Assembly (NCBI RefSeq): GCF_019320115.1
Contig: NC_089588.1
Span: forward strand, 114,858,123 to 114,922,122
Source of the DNA: Miscanthus floridulus
Taxonomy: Eukaryota; Streptophyta; Magnoliopsida; Poales; Poaceae
DNA length: 64,000 bases
Reading direction: 5' to 3'
Shown here in pieces: positions 1 to 11,483 of this stretch. Every line of letters begins with the position of its first letter. Position 1 is the stretch's first letter. The notes below the pieces were generated by a model. That model was not told the origin of the DNA, did no database searches, and saw only the letters and a list, made by a program, of their open reading frames with translations. A program made the position numbers and the translations under genes.

Positions 1-414
1 TCCTCATCGCCGCCGTGTAGATGAGGCATGCCATTTGGCTCTTGAGCAAGGTACGGCAACCGCAGGACGTTCCGCCACACGCCAAGGCTAGTGGCGACGC
101 GCCTCAGGCCGCCGCACAGGTCCGCTCGCTCGCAGTGCTCCGCCATATACTTAGCATCAACACTCAGCCGCCGCCGCTCCGCAGTCGATGCCTTGTGACC
201 GCAGGAACGCGACAGACTCCGCCGCTCCGCGGCGTGGCGGTCGCGGCGGGCGTCGAAGTCCGAGAACATCACTTCCCACGCGAGCTCGAACGGACGTCGT
301 CCGTGGCCGTGGAAGATAACAGGGAGGTTGCCGTGCTCGTCGCAGAGCGTGATCCCGAGCTGCATGATGGGCACCTCGTCGACGTTGGACTTGACGAGCG
401 CGTACCGCTCCCGC
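1..414 (-). pseudogene. CAF1-like deadenylase, 3' part (cut off by CACTA insertion)
   Basis: This is the downstream half of a CCR4-NOT CAF1/POP2-type (DEDD nuclease fold) gene on the minus strand; the upstream half is at 11484-11791. The frame beginning at 411 reads ERYALVKSNVDEVPIMQLG, then ITLCDEHGNLPVIF and AWEVMFSDFD, matching the plant CAF1 order (Q-x-G-x-T-L ... GNLP ... W-E-x-x-F-x-D-F-D). The frame stays open to base 1 and continues outside the window. Between about 218 and 150 the family-like residues (ESVAFLRSQGID) lie in another frame, while the main frame stays open with unrelated residues; two small compensating indels are the likely cause. The family removes mRNA poly(A) tails. 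With the CACTA in place the gene cannot make a normal protein unless the element is excised. Plant CAF1 genes form a family, so no symbol is given. Confidence 0.72.
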
Positions 415-433
415 CACTAGTACAGAGACGGGC

Positions 434-645
434 TTTACTTCCGGTGGGGAACTCCCTCTAGTCTCGGTTTTCCACCCGGGAGCAAACATTCGGGACTAAA
501 GGAGTCCCGGGTCAGGAACTGGGACTAAAGGGGGACCTTTAGTCCCGGTGGGTAACACCAACCGGGACTAAAGGTGCTTTCTGACATGCCATGGGACCGG
601 CACCCTTTAGTCCCGGTTGGTAATACCAACCGGGACTAAAGGTTA
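434..645. repeat. Left subterminal repeats of the large CACTA
   Basis: Inverted and direct copies of TTTAGTCCCGGTTGG / CCAACCGGGACTAAAGG, including two palindromic pairs near 537-577 and 604-645. In CACTA elements such subterminal repeats are where the element's own DNA-binding protein docks. The same motif recurs at the right end and in the small CACTA at 31525. Confidence 0.8.
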
Positions 646-953
646 TTTTTTTTCTTTTTTTCTTTTCTTTTCATTTTTTTTTGTTTTCTTTTCAAAATAG
701 GTTTTCGAAGTCGTATTGTACGCTGCTAATAATACATTTATACGCGCGTATAGTATGTTTCGGTTCAAGCACAATGAATGTATTAAATGACACAATTCAA
801 GCATAGAACTATATATATATATATGCATGCATGCATCGTATATATATATTTACATGCATGCATATGTGTATTTTACATTATATTATTTTATGTGCATATA
901 TTACAAAAGATTGCAATACAGTTGTTGTGATATAACAAGTTTCCTCTCATCCT

Positions 954-3900
954 CTAGCTTGGCTTCCATGGCAGTGTTGGGTCGAAGTAGAACTCGCCCT
1001 TGGAATCGATGACCTGGTCATTAAAAAATTCGGCTATAGACTCTTGAATTGCTTTGAACTGGTCTTGTCGTATGACCTTTTCCTCCAACCATCGATCCTA
1101 CAGGTTTGAATTAAAGGAAAATAAATTAATATATGTACATATATATATATATAAAGACATAGTAACACAATCAATAATAATAATTAAATGAATATATAGT
1201 GTATTTTTTAACGTACTTTGAGTCTCTATGTAGGAGTTCTTTGGGAGACCTGCTTGATAAACTCGCAAACATAGTAACTACAATAGTTGTTCTCCTGTTC
1301 CTGCCTCAGACACCATTTTACGAGAAAAAGATTTGTCATCCAATCTGGTGATCCGGTGAAAGCTATATGTTTAATTAATAAAGATGATGCGATTTAGGAG
1401 ACTTACTTTCAAAGGGATTACATTCAGTGGCGCTTTGCATTTTCCAATGTGTTGCTTCTCAATAAAGGTTTTCCAAACACTGCCCAATAAAAAATTTACC
1501 ACGTCATCAGATATAGTTAATCATCATGTTTGTGTGTATATATAGTTGCTAGAGATACCGAAATTACCTCTGGATAATATCTATCATATCTTGGTAGTCT
1601 TGTTGTGGTTTTCTCATCGAGTCATAGATTATCAAGTGACTTTTCACCAGATCGATGTCCATCAATATCCAGTGATTGCTGCATGTGTTTATAGGATATA
1701 ACGCATAACACTCATTAATTAACTAGAATCAACATATGAGCCATTAAGGATGATCGACATTATTAACACTCACTTGAAGTTGTAGGGGAATAGTATATCC
1801 TTCTTGTGGCGTTGGTTCACTAAGAAGTTCATGAGGTTACTCTCTGACTCAGACATCCAATTAGGCTTTAGAGTAACTGGGTCTTTGAATATTATATGGG
1901 GATCAACAAAACCAACTTCATTGCAGCCTTTCTTTCTATGCTCTGTCATTGTAAATCTGCATATATATAGTACTTGTTAGGATAATTTATATGCATATAC
2001 ACACATATGATGAGTTTAATAATAGATCGAAAGAATTATTACTTACAGGCAATAGCAGCTAATGATAACTTTATCCAAAGAGGTCAGGTGGCATAGTTGA
2101 TGAAATTCTGCAAAGTCAACATACATAACATCATCGCCACGGAACCAATGTTCGTCTCTAATTCTGACATCAACGTAGAAGTATCCACCGGTAGACGCAT
2201 GCATGTACCACTTGTTTAGCAGGTACATTTACATCCCCAGATCACCTAAGGCTTGAGGGTTGTATAGACTCTGGCCTAGTACAAATTTTTTCTTCCAAAT
2301 ATCAACCTCCGCCGCACTCTCAATGTTTTTATCACCAAACATCTGGTAAAGGTCGAGACCAGTCTCTTCAATAAATTCACCAAGGTGATCCAAATCGACA
2401 TCCGGAGGTATGTTTGCCTGATGCATTAATCCCAAATTCGAACCATATTCATTACCAACAACTAGCGGGGGGACTGATTGGTGCGATTGTTGTCCAAGTT
2501 GTGCAACACCTTTCCCTGCCCGCTTCTTTTTCTGTGTCGCCTCAATTGACTTGGTGAGAGTGCGGTCATAGTCCGTTAATGTTGCTTTGGACGGCTTACG
2601 AGATTCCCGCTGTTGTTGCTGGTAAGAAGCCACCTTTTTTCTTAGAATATCTGGAGCTACGAAGAAGTACGGTTTCTCCGAGTTTCTCCTTACTTCTTGA
2701 TCCTTTTTAAGTTTGTCATAGCATCTGGACATATCTTTTTATATGCATCGGTTACTTCTTCCTTCTCTTCAGATATTATTTTGGAAATAGCCCTTGGTTT
2801 CACGGTGGCTTTCTTTGCCAGTGGGGGCTGGTTCTTCGTTTGCGGGGCTGGCCTCTTGCTAGTACTTGGCTTCTTGGTAGGCGAGGGCGGGGAAGGCGTT
2901 GGAGACCTCCTTGGAGGTGGTGGCGGCGGCGTTGCAGACCTCCTTGGAGGTGGCGGCTACGGCGTTGGAGACCTCCTTGGAGATGGTGTGGATGCAGCCT
3001 CGCCTTCCAACACATTGTCATCATACAGAGCACTATAATGATCTGGCGATTGAACAATTGGACTTAGGTTGGGGGAGGATCTGCTACAAAAAAAAGGAAT
3101 GACATATTATTATGAGCAGATTGTTAATTATTTAAGCCAATATAAATTAATGATGTAGTGTTTTCATCCGCACCTATGGTGAGGTAGTTCAGGAGGAGGT
3201 GGAGGCGACATCCTGGGAATGATGATGTAGCGCTTGCGCCATAGAATGAATGTCTTCTCTGCTTCTCCTAGAGTCTTCTCGCCATCACCTCCAGGAATGT
3301 CAAGAGGCAAATCACTAAAACCTTTTTTAGCTTTATCTACCGAGATGGTAGCATATCCTTCTTGGATTATATTCCCATGAATCCTTGGTGTCTTGGTTCG
3401 GTCGATAGGATTAATAAGACCGATAGCCACCTTGATTGTGGAATTCCCCTTCGGAATGTGTAGCTCACATGATGTACAAGGTTCAATGACGTCATCCACA
3501 GGGAAGCGCAGTCCTATGTCCCCTTGATTTGGTATCTTCGTGGAAGCGCAGCTGCTTTTCAACTGAGCAGGGGGGCTAATGTTGATTCCTGGCTCTGATG
3601 CCTGCTTGCTTGCACTCACTGCTATTTGCACTTGCCTTCTGATTTTCTCATGCATTCTCGCTTCAAGGTTTTTTTTCCCGCTCCTGTGCTTCACGCACCG
3701 CTTCCTCCAACCTCTGGAGCCGCTGTGCCTCTTCTTTCTTCTTTCTCTGGCGGCTTCTGTAGGAAGGTCTGTCCTGAGGGAATCCATGCTCCCACGTGAC
3801 ACTTCCTTTGCCTCTAGTTCGGCCACCGTGTTCAATAGCCCCGATGGCGTATGTCAGTTCGTCCTTCTCTCTGTTGGGCCTGAACGCACCACTAGCAGTA

Positions 3901-4938
3901 GCTCTCTGAGCATAAAACAATCTTTCTGCTGCTTCTTGCAGTCTTGCGCCATAAACGCACTTCCCTGTCTCCTGGTCCAGTGTCCTCCCATGAGCGAAAA
4001 ACCAATTCTTTGCACGCTCTCCCCACTCGAGTGATTCTGGTGTGATACCCTTGGCAAGAAGGTCTGCTTCTATTTTGTTCCACTTCTTAATGGCAGTCGG
4101 GTAGCCACCTGATCCCAAGTTATGGTGGTATGTCTTCTATTGGGCATTACGTTGGTTCTTTATCACCCGACTCACACCCTCTTCCGATGTCTTGTACTGT
4201 ACAAACTCATCCCAATAGGGCCTCTGCTTTGAGATCGGGTCTGGGACAGTGAAATCTGGTACTATGTTCTTCTTGACATACGTCGTGTATAGGTGTTTCT
4301 TCCAAGTCTGAAACTGGGTGGCCATCTTTTTCATTGCCCAATCCCTAACTCACTCCTTCAATTCATCATCATCTATTATATCATCATAACCATCTGTTTA
4401 GAGCGTGAAATGTTCCAAGACATCATTCCAAATTAACGTCTTGTCACGATCGGAGACAAAACTGATATGAGGAGCATTGGTCTTCTTCTTCCATTCGTGA
4501 GTACTGATCGAGAGCCGGTCCCTTACAAGGTAACCACAGTGGTGCACGAATTTCATTTTATTTGGCCCCCTGGTTCGCTTGTATCCACATTGAACTCCGA
4601 GATGATAAAGCGGCCCTCCAATGGCTTTTTGGGACCTCGAACATTTTTACTCTTCGTTGTAGTTGTTGATGTCGATCCAGAGGGCTACAAAACATAAACA
4701 TTATTTTTAATGTCATGAGCACACATAAGACATATGATAATATATATAGCTAATAATAAAAAATATATACTTGGCCAATATCGTGTTGCTCATTTTGTTC
4801 AAGAGCTAAGTACTGACTCCCGTCATCTGCATCCTCTTGCACGTTATTTTTAGCACCATCATCGCCAGCAACTTGAGCGCCAGTGTTGATCAAATTCATC
4901 ATCAACTCCTCCTCATCCAAGTTTCTCGGGTCGGCCAT
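954..4938 (-). pseudogene. CACTA second gene: PF03004 transposase domain plus Ulp1-like C48 protease, decayed
   Basis: Multi-exon minus-strand gene. Exon 1 starts at 4938 (MADPRNLDEEELMMNL) and ends at 4771; exon 2 starts at 4684. Around 4118-3663 lies the plant En/Spm transposase domain PF03004 (GITPESLEWGERAKNWFFAHG, NREKDELTYAIG). The 3' exons encode a Ulp1/SENP-type cysteine protease region: His in NHWILMD (codon 1674-1672), Asp in IIYDSM (codon 1623-1621) and Cys in NNYCSYYVCEF (codon 1282-1280). The last exon reads DRWLEEKVIRQDQF and ends at TAG 956-954. It is broken: in-frame stops follow HFTL (TAA), LKE (TGA), RNAQ (TAG) and QRTPT (TAG); there is a frameshift near 4560; and an A-run of 8 near 3670 reads correctly only with 7. 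A proline/serine-rich stretch sits near 2880-3000. In this family the product is thought to assist transposition; the role of the protease is not settled. Confidence 0.82.
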
Positions 4939-5112
4939 CTAGCTTCAAAAAACAAAACCAATATATAGTACGTCAAATCTTTGCTTACATGCGTAAAATC
5001 TACGAACAATATGCATTATTAAATCTTGCCCCTCGGTCTCGGACGCAATTCGCCACACTAGGGCGAACTACGTCGGTACTAGGGCAAATTAGGGCTATAC
5101 ATAAACGGCCGA

Positions 5113-5205
5113 GGGCGAATTGCGTTGGTGACTAGGGTGAACCACGTCGGTGACATCAACAACGCGGTTCGCCCTAGTCACTGACGCAATTCACCCTATT
5201 GTGAT
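5113..5205. repeat. Imperfect inverted repeat upstream of the Ulp1-type gene
   Basis: GGGCGAATTGCG...GACTAGGGTGAACC near 5113-5145 is answered by GGTTCGCCCTAGTCAC...GCAATTCACCC near 5168-5198. Together they form an imperfect stem about 30 bp long upstream of the gene that starts at 4938. It may be a regulatory or subterminal-like motif of the CACTA; the function is unknown. Confidence 0.5.
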
Positions 5206-5320
5206 TGTTTAGCGTTAACGATAACGATAATACGAATGTTGATCGACTAGGCCGTGAGAGAGGGCGGTGTGATGAGAGTGGCGGTGCTCCGCTCCGCCGT
5301 ATATATGTTTGTACACATGG

Positions 5321-5495
5321 GTGAACGAGGGCGGCGGTGCTCCGCCATTAAACCCTAAACCCTAGGGCGAACGAGGGCGGCGGTGCTCCGCCGTATAAAC
5401 CCTAAACCCTAGGGCGAACGAGGACGGCGGTGCTCCGCCGTATACATAGAAACGCATGGGCGAACGAGGGCGGCGGTGCTCCGGTGCACTATATA
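5321..5495. repeat. 46-bp tandem repeat (4 copies) with telo-box motifs
   Basis: GNGAACGAGG-G/A-CGGCGGTGCTCC recurs at 5321, 5367, 5414 and 5460, giving periods of 46, 47 and 46 bp. Two of the spacers contain AAACCCTAAACCCTA, the plant telomere-type repeat known as a telo-box when found in promoters. The array lies upstream of the minus-strand gene that starts at 4938. Confidence 0.75.
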
Positions 5496-6010
5496 TACAT
5501 GCATATGCATACAAATGACAAAACATAGGATCGTGGATCGAGGACAAGGACATACGGCATAGACGAGCGGGTGGTCTCGACTTCGGCGCAGAGTGGGCCG
5601 GGGGCGGTGGTCGGCGCCAGCAGAGCGGGCCGGCCCGTGATCGGCGCGGTGGCAGACCGACGTCGGGGCCTTGCGGTCAAACGCGGCTGGACGGTGTGGC
5701 CCAGAGCACGGGCCAGGTAGGGCAGCAGCGTGGCGCCGCACGAGGTCGTCTGCGTGCCGGTGAGAGGGTGGCACGAGGAACGCGCGGTGGAGGGCCAACG
5801 ACGAGGTGCGCGACGGGCGTGCGTGGTGGAGGGCGGGCGCGCGCGGTTGATGGGGTCGTGGTGCATCGGGCAGTGAACGCTGAAGCGCGAGCGGTGGCGT
5901 ACGACCGGCGTCGGGCGGGGTGGCGGCAGCGTCCCTCGGTGTGGCGGGCCGGTGGCGTGGGCAAGGAAGAAGATGGGGCAACGAGGGTTTGGGCACTGGC
6001 ATATATATGC
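5496..6010. other. GC-rich spacer inside the CACTA
   Basis: GC-rich sequence between the TNP2 transposase and the promoter side of the Ulp1-type gene. Several frames stay open by composition alone. None shows a recognisable domain, so no gene is called. Confidence 0.5.
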
Positions 6011-6262
6011 CACACCCCTTTACTCCCGGTGCCAGCCCCCCCACCGGCAGTAAAGGTCCTTTAGTCCCAGTGCGTGTTGCCAACCGGGAGTACCTTTACT
6101 CCTGGTTGGTAACACGCACCGGGAGCAAAGGTTTACCTTTACTCCGGTTGGTAATACGCACCGGGAGTAAAGGTTTTTTTGGTGGACCATGAAACTGCAG
6201 CCCACCTTTACTCCCGGGTGGGCTTCCCACCCGGGAGTAAAGGTGGGCTGCAGTTTCGTTAC
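6011..6262. repeat. Internal block of subterminal-type inverted repeats
   Basis: Six or more copies of TTTACTCCCGGTTGGT / ACCGGGAGTAAAGG arranged as palindromic pairs. They resemble the terminal arrays of the same element but lie in its middle, between its two large genes. No CACTA terminus is visible beside them. They could be a relic of a fused or nested element, or an internal binding array. Confidence 0.7.
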
Positions 6263-6713
6263 CCGCCTGTTTTGAGCAAATTTTTTTAATAGAAATGCAA
6301 TAGTCTTGTTAAATACATAGTAAATTAAATAAAAGGCATAAAATTATTTTGTTAAAAATATGGATTTTCTTTTTCTTTATTGCACATAGGAAAAATCTAT
6401 AACCTAACTTTTTTTATTTTTTGTTATAATTATAAAACATAATGTAACTAATATTTATTATTTCGTTAATGCAAAAATGTAGTGTTTAATTAAAATTATT
6501 AAAACTATTGGTTTTGGACAGGAAATTTGTTTTCACATCATTTTAATGTTAATATTTTAATTTTTCATCACTCAATATCCTAATTTAACTTTTCGAGAGA
6601 GAAATCCCACCAAATCAAACATTGATTTAATTTAAAACACGACATAATAAACATCTAAATTTACAATTATTACATAATATCTCAAACACACACTACATTA
6701 AATCACTATATCA
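6263..6713. other. AT-rich spacer downstream of TNP2
   Basis: AT-rich noncoding sequence just downstream of the TNP2 stop codon, probably the 3' region of that gene. Nothing else is recognised. Confidence 0.45.
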
Positions 6714-9700
6714 TCAAGTGGGCACAGCAGTGAACTTTTTCTTTACGTATGTCCTTTGGTTATAATCGCGTCGTAACCATGAAGTGTCCTCATCATTTAC
6801 CAAGATGCTAGGGTCTTTGTTCACTTTGAAGGGTGGAATTTGGTCATCCTTTTCATAATCTTCTGACATGTCCGACTTGTCCTCAATTCCCACGATGACT
6901 CTTTTCCCTGAAAGAACTATGTGGCGCTTTGGCTCTTTGGTTGAGTCATTATCATTTTTCTCTCTTTTTGGTTTGGTAGACATATTATTGACATAGAACA
7001 CCTGATTCACATCCTTGGCAAGGACGAATGGTTCGTCTTTGTACCCAATATTACTAAGGTCTACTGTTGTCATTCCATACTCGTTGTCTACTGTTACCCT
7101 GCCTCCGGTCACCTTGACCCATTGGCACTTGAACAATGGGATCTTCAAAGTAGGTGCATATTCTAGTTCCCATATTTTATCTATGCGGCCATAATGTGTC
7201 TGCTTATTCCCATTCGGGTCTGTGGCATCTATGCGGACACCACTGTTTTGGTTGGTACTCCTTTTATCTTGGGCTACTGTGTAGAATATGTTCCCATTTA
7301 TCTCGTACCCTTTGTATGTGACGATATGCCATGATGGTTGCATAGCCAATAAATATAGTTGCTCATGGATGCTCTCATCACCTTGACATTTTTTTCGCAA
7401 CCAACCGCCGAAAGTTTCCATGTGCTTACGCGTACTCCAAGCTTCAGTCTTCCCTGGAAACTCGGATCATAAGAGATCCTTATGTGTCTTAATATACGGA
7501 TCTACCAAAGAGGAGTTCTGTAGAACTGTGTAGTGCACTTTATTGAAATAATCATCCTCCGTACCAATATATGTTTTCCTCCCTAGTGTCCCCTTTCCGC
7601 TTAGTCTCCCCTCATGTCTCGATTCAGGAACACCAATCGAGTCAAGGTCGAGAATAAAGTCAACACAGAACTCAATGACCTCTTCTGTTCCATAGCCCTT
7701 GGCGATGCTTCCTTCTGGGTGAGCACGGTTGTGAACATATTTCTTCAGGACTCCCATAAATCTCTCTAAGGGAAACATGTTGTGTAGGAACACAGGACCG
7801 AGAATGAAAATCTCCTTGACTAGGTGAACTAGGAGGTGTGTCATGATATCAAAGAAGGAAGGAGAGAACACCAACTCAAAGCTGACGAGACATTGAACCA
7901 CATCATTCTATAGTTTAGCTAGATTAGTTGGATCAATTGCCTTCTGAGAAATTGCATAGAGGAATGCACATAGCTTCACGGTGGCTAGACGTACATTTAG
8001 AGGTAGAATTCCTCTTAATGCAACTGGAAGTAATTGCGTCATGAGAACATGACAGTCATGGGATTTTAAGTTACAGAATTTCTTCTCTGGCACATTTATA
8101 ATACCATTTATATTCGAGGAGAATCCAGATGGTACCTTGATGTTGTTTAAGCATTCAAACATGATTTCCTTCTCCTCTTTGCTTAGAGTGTAGCTAGCAG
8201 GACGTAAGTAATGGCGTCCATCATCTGTCTTCTCTGGATGTAGGTTGTCTCTTTCTCTCAAACAATGCAGGTCCTGTCGTGCTTCAAATGTGTCCTTAGG
8301 CTTTCCATACACACCCATGAAGCCTAGCTGGTTCACACAAAGATTCTTCGTCAGGTGCATCACGTCGATTGAGCTGCGAACCTCTAGGACTTGCCAATAG
8401 GGTAGGTCCCAAAATATGGACTTCTTCTTCCACATGGGTGCGTGACCGTTAGTGTCGTTTGGAACAGGTTGGCTGCCATGTCCTTTTCCAAAGACGACTT
8501 TCACATCATTGACCATATCGAGTATATCCTTACCGGTTCGATTGCGAGGCTTGGTCAGGTGGTCTGCCTTCCCTTTAAAATGCTTGCCTTTCTTTCTTAC
8601 GGGGTGATTTGCAGGAAGAAATCGACGATGGCCAAGGTACACGACCTTTCGACATTTTTTCAAGAATACACCTCTAATATCACCGAAGCAGTGTGTGCAT
8701 GCATTATATCTCTTGTTTGACTATCCTGAAAGATTACTTAGAGCAGGCCAATCATTGATTATTACGAACAACAATGCTCGCAGATCAAAGTGTTCCTGTT
8801 TGTACTCATCCCACACACGTACACCTTCTTTATTCCACAAAATGAGAAGTTCGTCAATAAGTGGTCTCAGGTACACATCGATGTCATTGCCAGCTTGCTT
8901 CGGGCCTTGGATGAGCACAGGCATCATAATGAACTTACGCTTCATGCATAACCAAGGAGGAAGGATGTAGACACTTAGAGTAACAGGCCAAGTGCTATGA
9001 CTACTGTTCTGCTCTTCAAAAGGATTGATACCATCTATACTTAAAGCAAACATTAAGTTTCTTGCGTCATTTGCAAACTCCGGGAATTCTCTGTCGATTG
9101 CTCTCCACTGGGACCCATCAGCAGGGTGTCTCAACATATTGTCTACCTTACGGTCTTCTTTGTGCCATCGCAACAATTTTGCATGTTCTTTGTTTCTGAA
9201 CAGACGTTTCAAGCGTGGCATTATAGGAGCATACCACATAACCTTGACAGGGATTTTCTTCCGCGGACGTTCGCCCTCAACATCACCAGGGTCATCTCGC
9301 CTGATCTTATACCGCGATGCATGGCATACCGGGCATGCATCCAATTTCTCGTACTCTTTGCCACGGTAGAGGATGCAGTCATTAGGACATGCATGTATCT
9401 TCTCGATTTCTAGCCCCATAGGACAGACAACTTGTTTTGCTTCGTAGGTAGTGGCGGGCAATTCATTGTCCTTCGAAAGCATCTTCTTTTGGATTTTTAG
9501 TAACTCTCGAAATCCCTTGTCAGATACACCATTCTTTGCCTTCCATTGCAGCAATTCTAGTGTGGTTCCCAACTTTTTCTGCCCTGCATCACAAGTTGGG
9601 TACAACAATTTCTTGTGATCTTCTAGCATCCGCTCGAACTTGATCTTCTCCTTTTCACTTTCACATTCTCTTTGTGCATCACGAATGACCTGACAAAGAT

Positions 9701-10067
9701 CATCAGCAGGCTCATCTTCTGTGGCTACCTCTTCTTCAGCTTCTCCCATTGCAGTATCATTGAAGCACGCACCATCGGGAATAATATCATTGTTGTCCCA
9801 TTGTTCTTCACCTTCTTCCATTACAACGCCTGTTTCTCCGTGCTTCGTCCAACAAATATAGTTTGGCATGAAACCCGACTTGAACAAGTGTGACTGAAGA
9901 GTCCTTGGGCAAGGATATTCCACTGTATTCTTATATATGGCACATGGGCAGCATATAAAACTGTCGCGTTTGTTTGCCTCGGCCGCACGTAACAAAGAAT
10001 GCACGCCGTCAATGAACTCTTGGGAGCGGCGATCAGCATTGTACATCCAATGCCGGCTCATCTGCAT
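6714..10067 (-). pseudogene. CACTA TNP2-type transposase with three premature stops
   Basis: One continuous frame of 1,118 codons runs from 10067 to 6714 with no frameshift, broken only by stops at 8723-8721, 7910-7908 and 7469-7467. The N-terminus (SRHWMYNADRRSQEFIDGV) is the transposase-associated domain. The tnp2 transposase core follows, including a CPNDC/CPVCHASRYK zinc-like segment and INDWPALSNLSG. Then come a DUF4218-type region (SHDCHVLMTQLLPVALRG) and a C-terminal DUF4216-type region (GRIDKIWELEYA, LFKCQWVKV). The residues around each stop match the family if the stops were Gln (CAG), Gln (CAG) and Arg (CGA), so all three fit C-to-T changes. A CAG acceptor-like triplet precedes ATG 10061, so translation may start there (MSRHWMY) rather than at 10067. 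The protein would cut and join CACTA ends; this copy is presumably inactive. Confidence 0.9.
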
Positions 10068-10250
10068 TACATGACATAAATACCATATTAAAACCTAGAT
10101 CATAATTAATTATTTATACAACATGCGTGCCACTACAAAAGGTACAAATTTATGAAAGCATCGCTACCATGTAGACAATCCCAACTACCACTAAAAGAAC
10201 TAAAGCTAAAATACATTTCAGGAGCACAAGGATTTCGCGACCAATCTCAA

Positions 10251-10684
10251 CTAAAACAGACAGATCCCTAATTGTGCAACATCTTTAGGCTTCTTTGGCT
10301 GGATCACTGCCTCATTAGCCGCCGTATCTGCCTGTTGTGCAAGATATTTTTGCACGAATTCAACATATTCTTCCTCCCAGTAGAAGTCTGAACATCGTCC
10401 ACTGCCATCCCACTGAAATTAAAACAAAAAATTAGAACTTTAATCACAATCATCATGAAAATAGGTATAAACTAACCATAATCATAAAATACGATAAAAT
10501 AACTCACATTGCGATCTGGACACTTGTAGAAGATACGACCCTTGTTGGGACCCTCCTTCTTCACTCGGTACTCCATCACAATCTTCGTCTCATCACGACA
10601 CTTGCCGCATGGAATGAGAGGGAGGCCCGGACTAAGTCGCTTTGGAAACCCATGAGAGGCCGAGGACCCGGAAGCAGTTGTCAT
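10251..10684 (-). CDS. Small GRF zinc-finger protein of the CACTA element, two exons
   Basis: Exon 1 is 10684-10508 and exon 2 is 10412-10251, separated by a GTGAGT...TTTCAG intron. The joined frame gives 112 residues and reads ...FYKCPDRN|WDGSGRCSDFYWEE. The segment LIPCGKCRDETKIVMEYRV ... GRIFYKCPDRN...GRCSDF has the Cys spacing of a GRF zinc finger (CGKC ... FYKC ... RCSDF). The C-terminus is a short helix-rich tail (EEYVEFVQKYLAQQ). It lies just upstream of TNP2 on the same strand. Small GRF-finger ORFs are often found in plant transposons; a nucleic-acid-binding role is likely but unproven. Unlike its neighbours, this frame has no stop. Confidence 0.7.
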
Positions 10685-11139
10685 CTACTCTCTATACTCA
10701 TTTTTTAATACACTATAAATTTCTCATTTTATAAACAAATAAAATTAAGAAACTATAAAATTATGTATATCTCTAAACAATGAAGTGTGCTATGCATGCT
10801 AGAAATAAAAAGTGAATACTAATTTTAAATACCTACTTTAACATTTCTTCATCCAAATATGCAAACTATAAGTTATTTTGAGCTCAAATTGTTTACAAAT
10901 AAAAAAAACACCATAAAAACAATATATATATAGTGAACAATATGAGATAAGCCAATGATGAAAAATGAGAGTATGAGATTGGTAACCTTTACAACTGAAG
11001 AATCGACGGAGGAATCAAAGAAATCGACGGAGGAATCGAAGAATGGATGGAGAAACAATGGAGGGAGGAAGCAAGAACACTAGTGCAGTGAGCTTCAAAA
11101 TGTGCTGAGCTCGGGCTTGAGGAGGAAGAAGGAGACGGC

Positions 11140-11445
11140 CGGGATATAAAGGGGGGACCTTTAGTCCCGGTTGGTGGCTCCAACCGGGACTAAAGGTAAC
11201 TTTCTAACCCCCGGCGCAGCCACGGCTCGGGAGTAGACCTTTACTCCCGGTTGGAACCACCAACCAGGAGTAAAAGTCTACCTTTAGTCCCGGTTGGTGG
11301 TTCCAACCGGGACTAAAGGTCCCTGCCATCTCTGTCTGGCGCAGTGGGCGTTGGGCAGGGACCTTTAGTCCCGGTTGGAGCCACCAACCGGGACTAAAGG
11401 TCTCTCTAGTCTCGGACGCAAAAAATACCGGGACTAGAGCTCATT
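11140..11445. repeat. Right subterminal repeats of the large CACTA
   Basis: Inverted pairs of CCTTTAGTCCCGGTTGG / CCAACCGGGACTAAAGG at about 11157-11195, 11239-11275, 11281-11320 and 11360-11402. They mirror the left end of the element. Confidence 0.8.
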
Positions 11446-11483
11446 TTGACTGAGGATCAAAGGTCTGTTCTCTACTAGTGCGC

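Larger units (their letters stand above)
415..11480 (-). mobile_element. Large CACTA (En/Spm) DNA transposon, 11.07 kb
   Basis: The element begins CACTAGTACAGAGACGGG at 415 and ends TTCTCTACTAGTG at 11480, so its ends are inverted CACTAGTA-type termini. A 3-bp target duplication CGC flanks it (412-414 and 11481-11483), as expected for CACTA elements. Subterminal arrays of GGGACTAAAGG/CCTTTAGTCCC repeats lie at both ends. It carries three minus-strand genes: a GRF zinc-finger ORF, a TNP2 transposase and a PF03004/Ulp1 gene. The two large genes contain in-frame stops, so the copy probably cannot move by itself. It interrupts an exon of a CAF1-like gene. Confidence 0.95.

Noticed and set aside
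2697..3038. Gly/Val-rich plus-strand membrane-like protein
   Set aside because: Antisense of the Pro/Ser-rich part of the CACTA Ulp1-type gene.
5409..6083. Long open frames on both strands in GC-rich CACTA spacer
   Set aside because: Low-complexity Pro/Arg/Ala/His composition, several frames open together and no domain.
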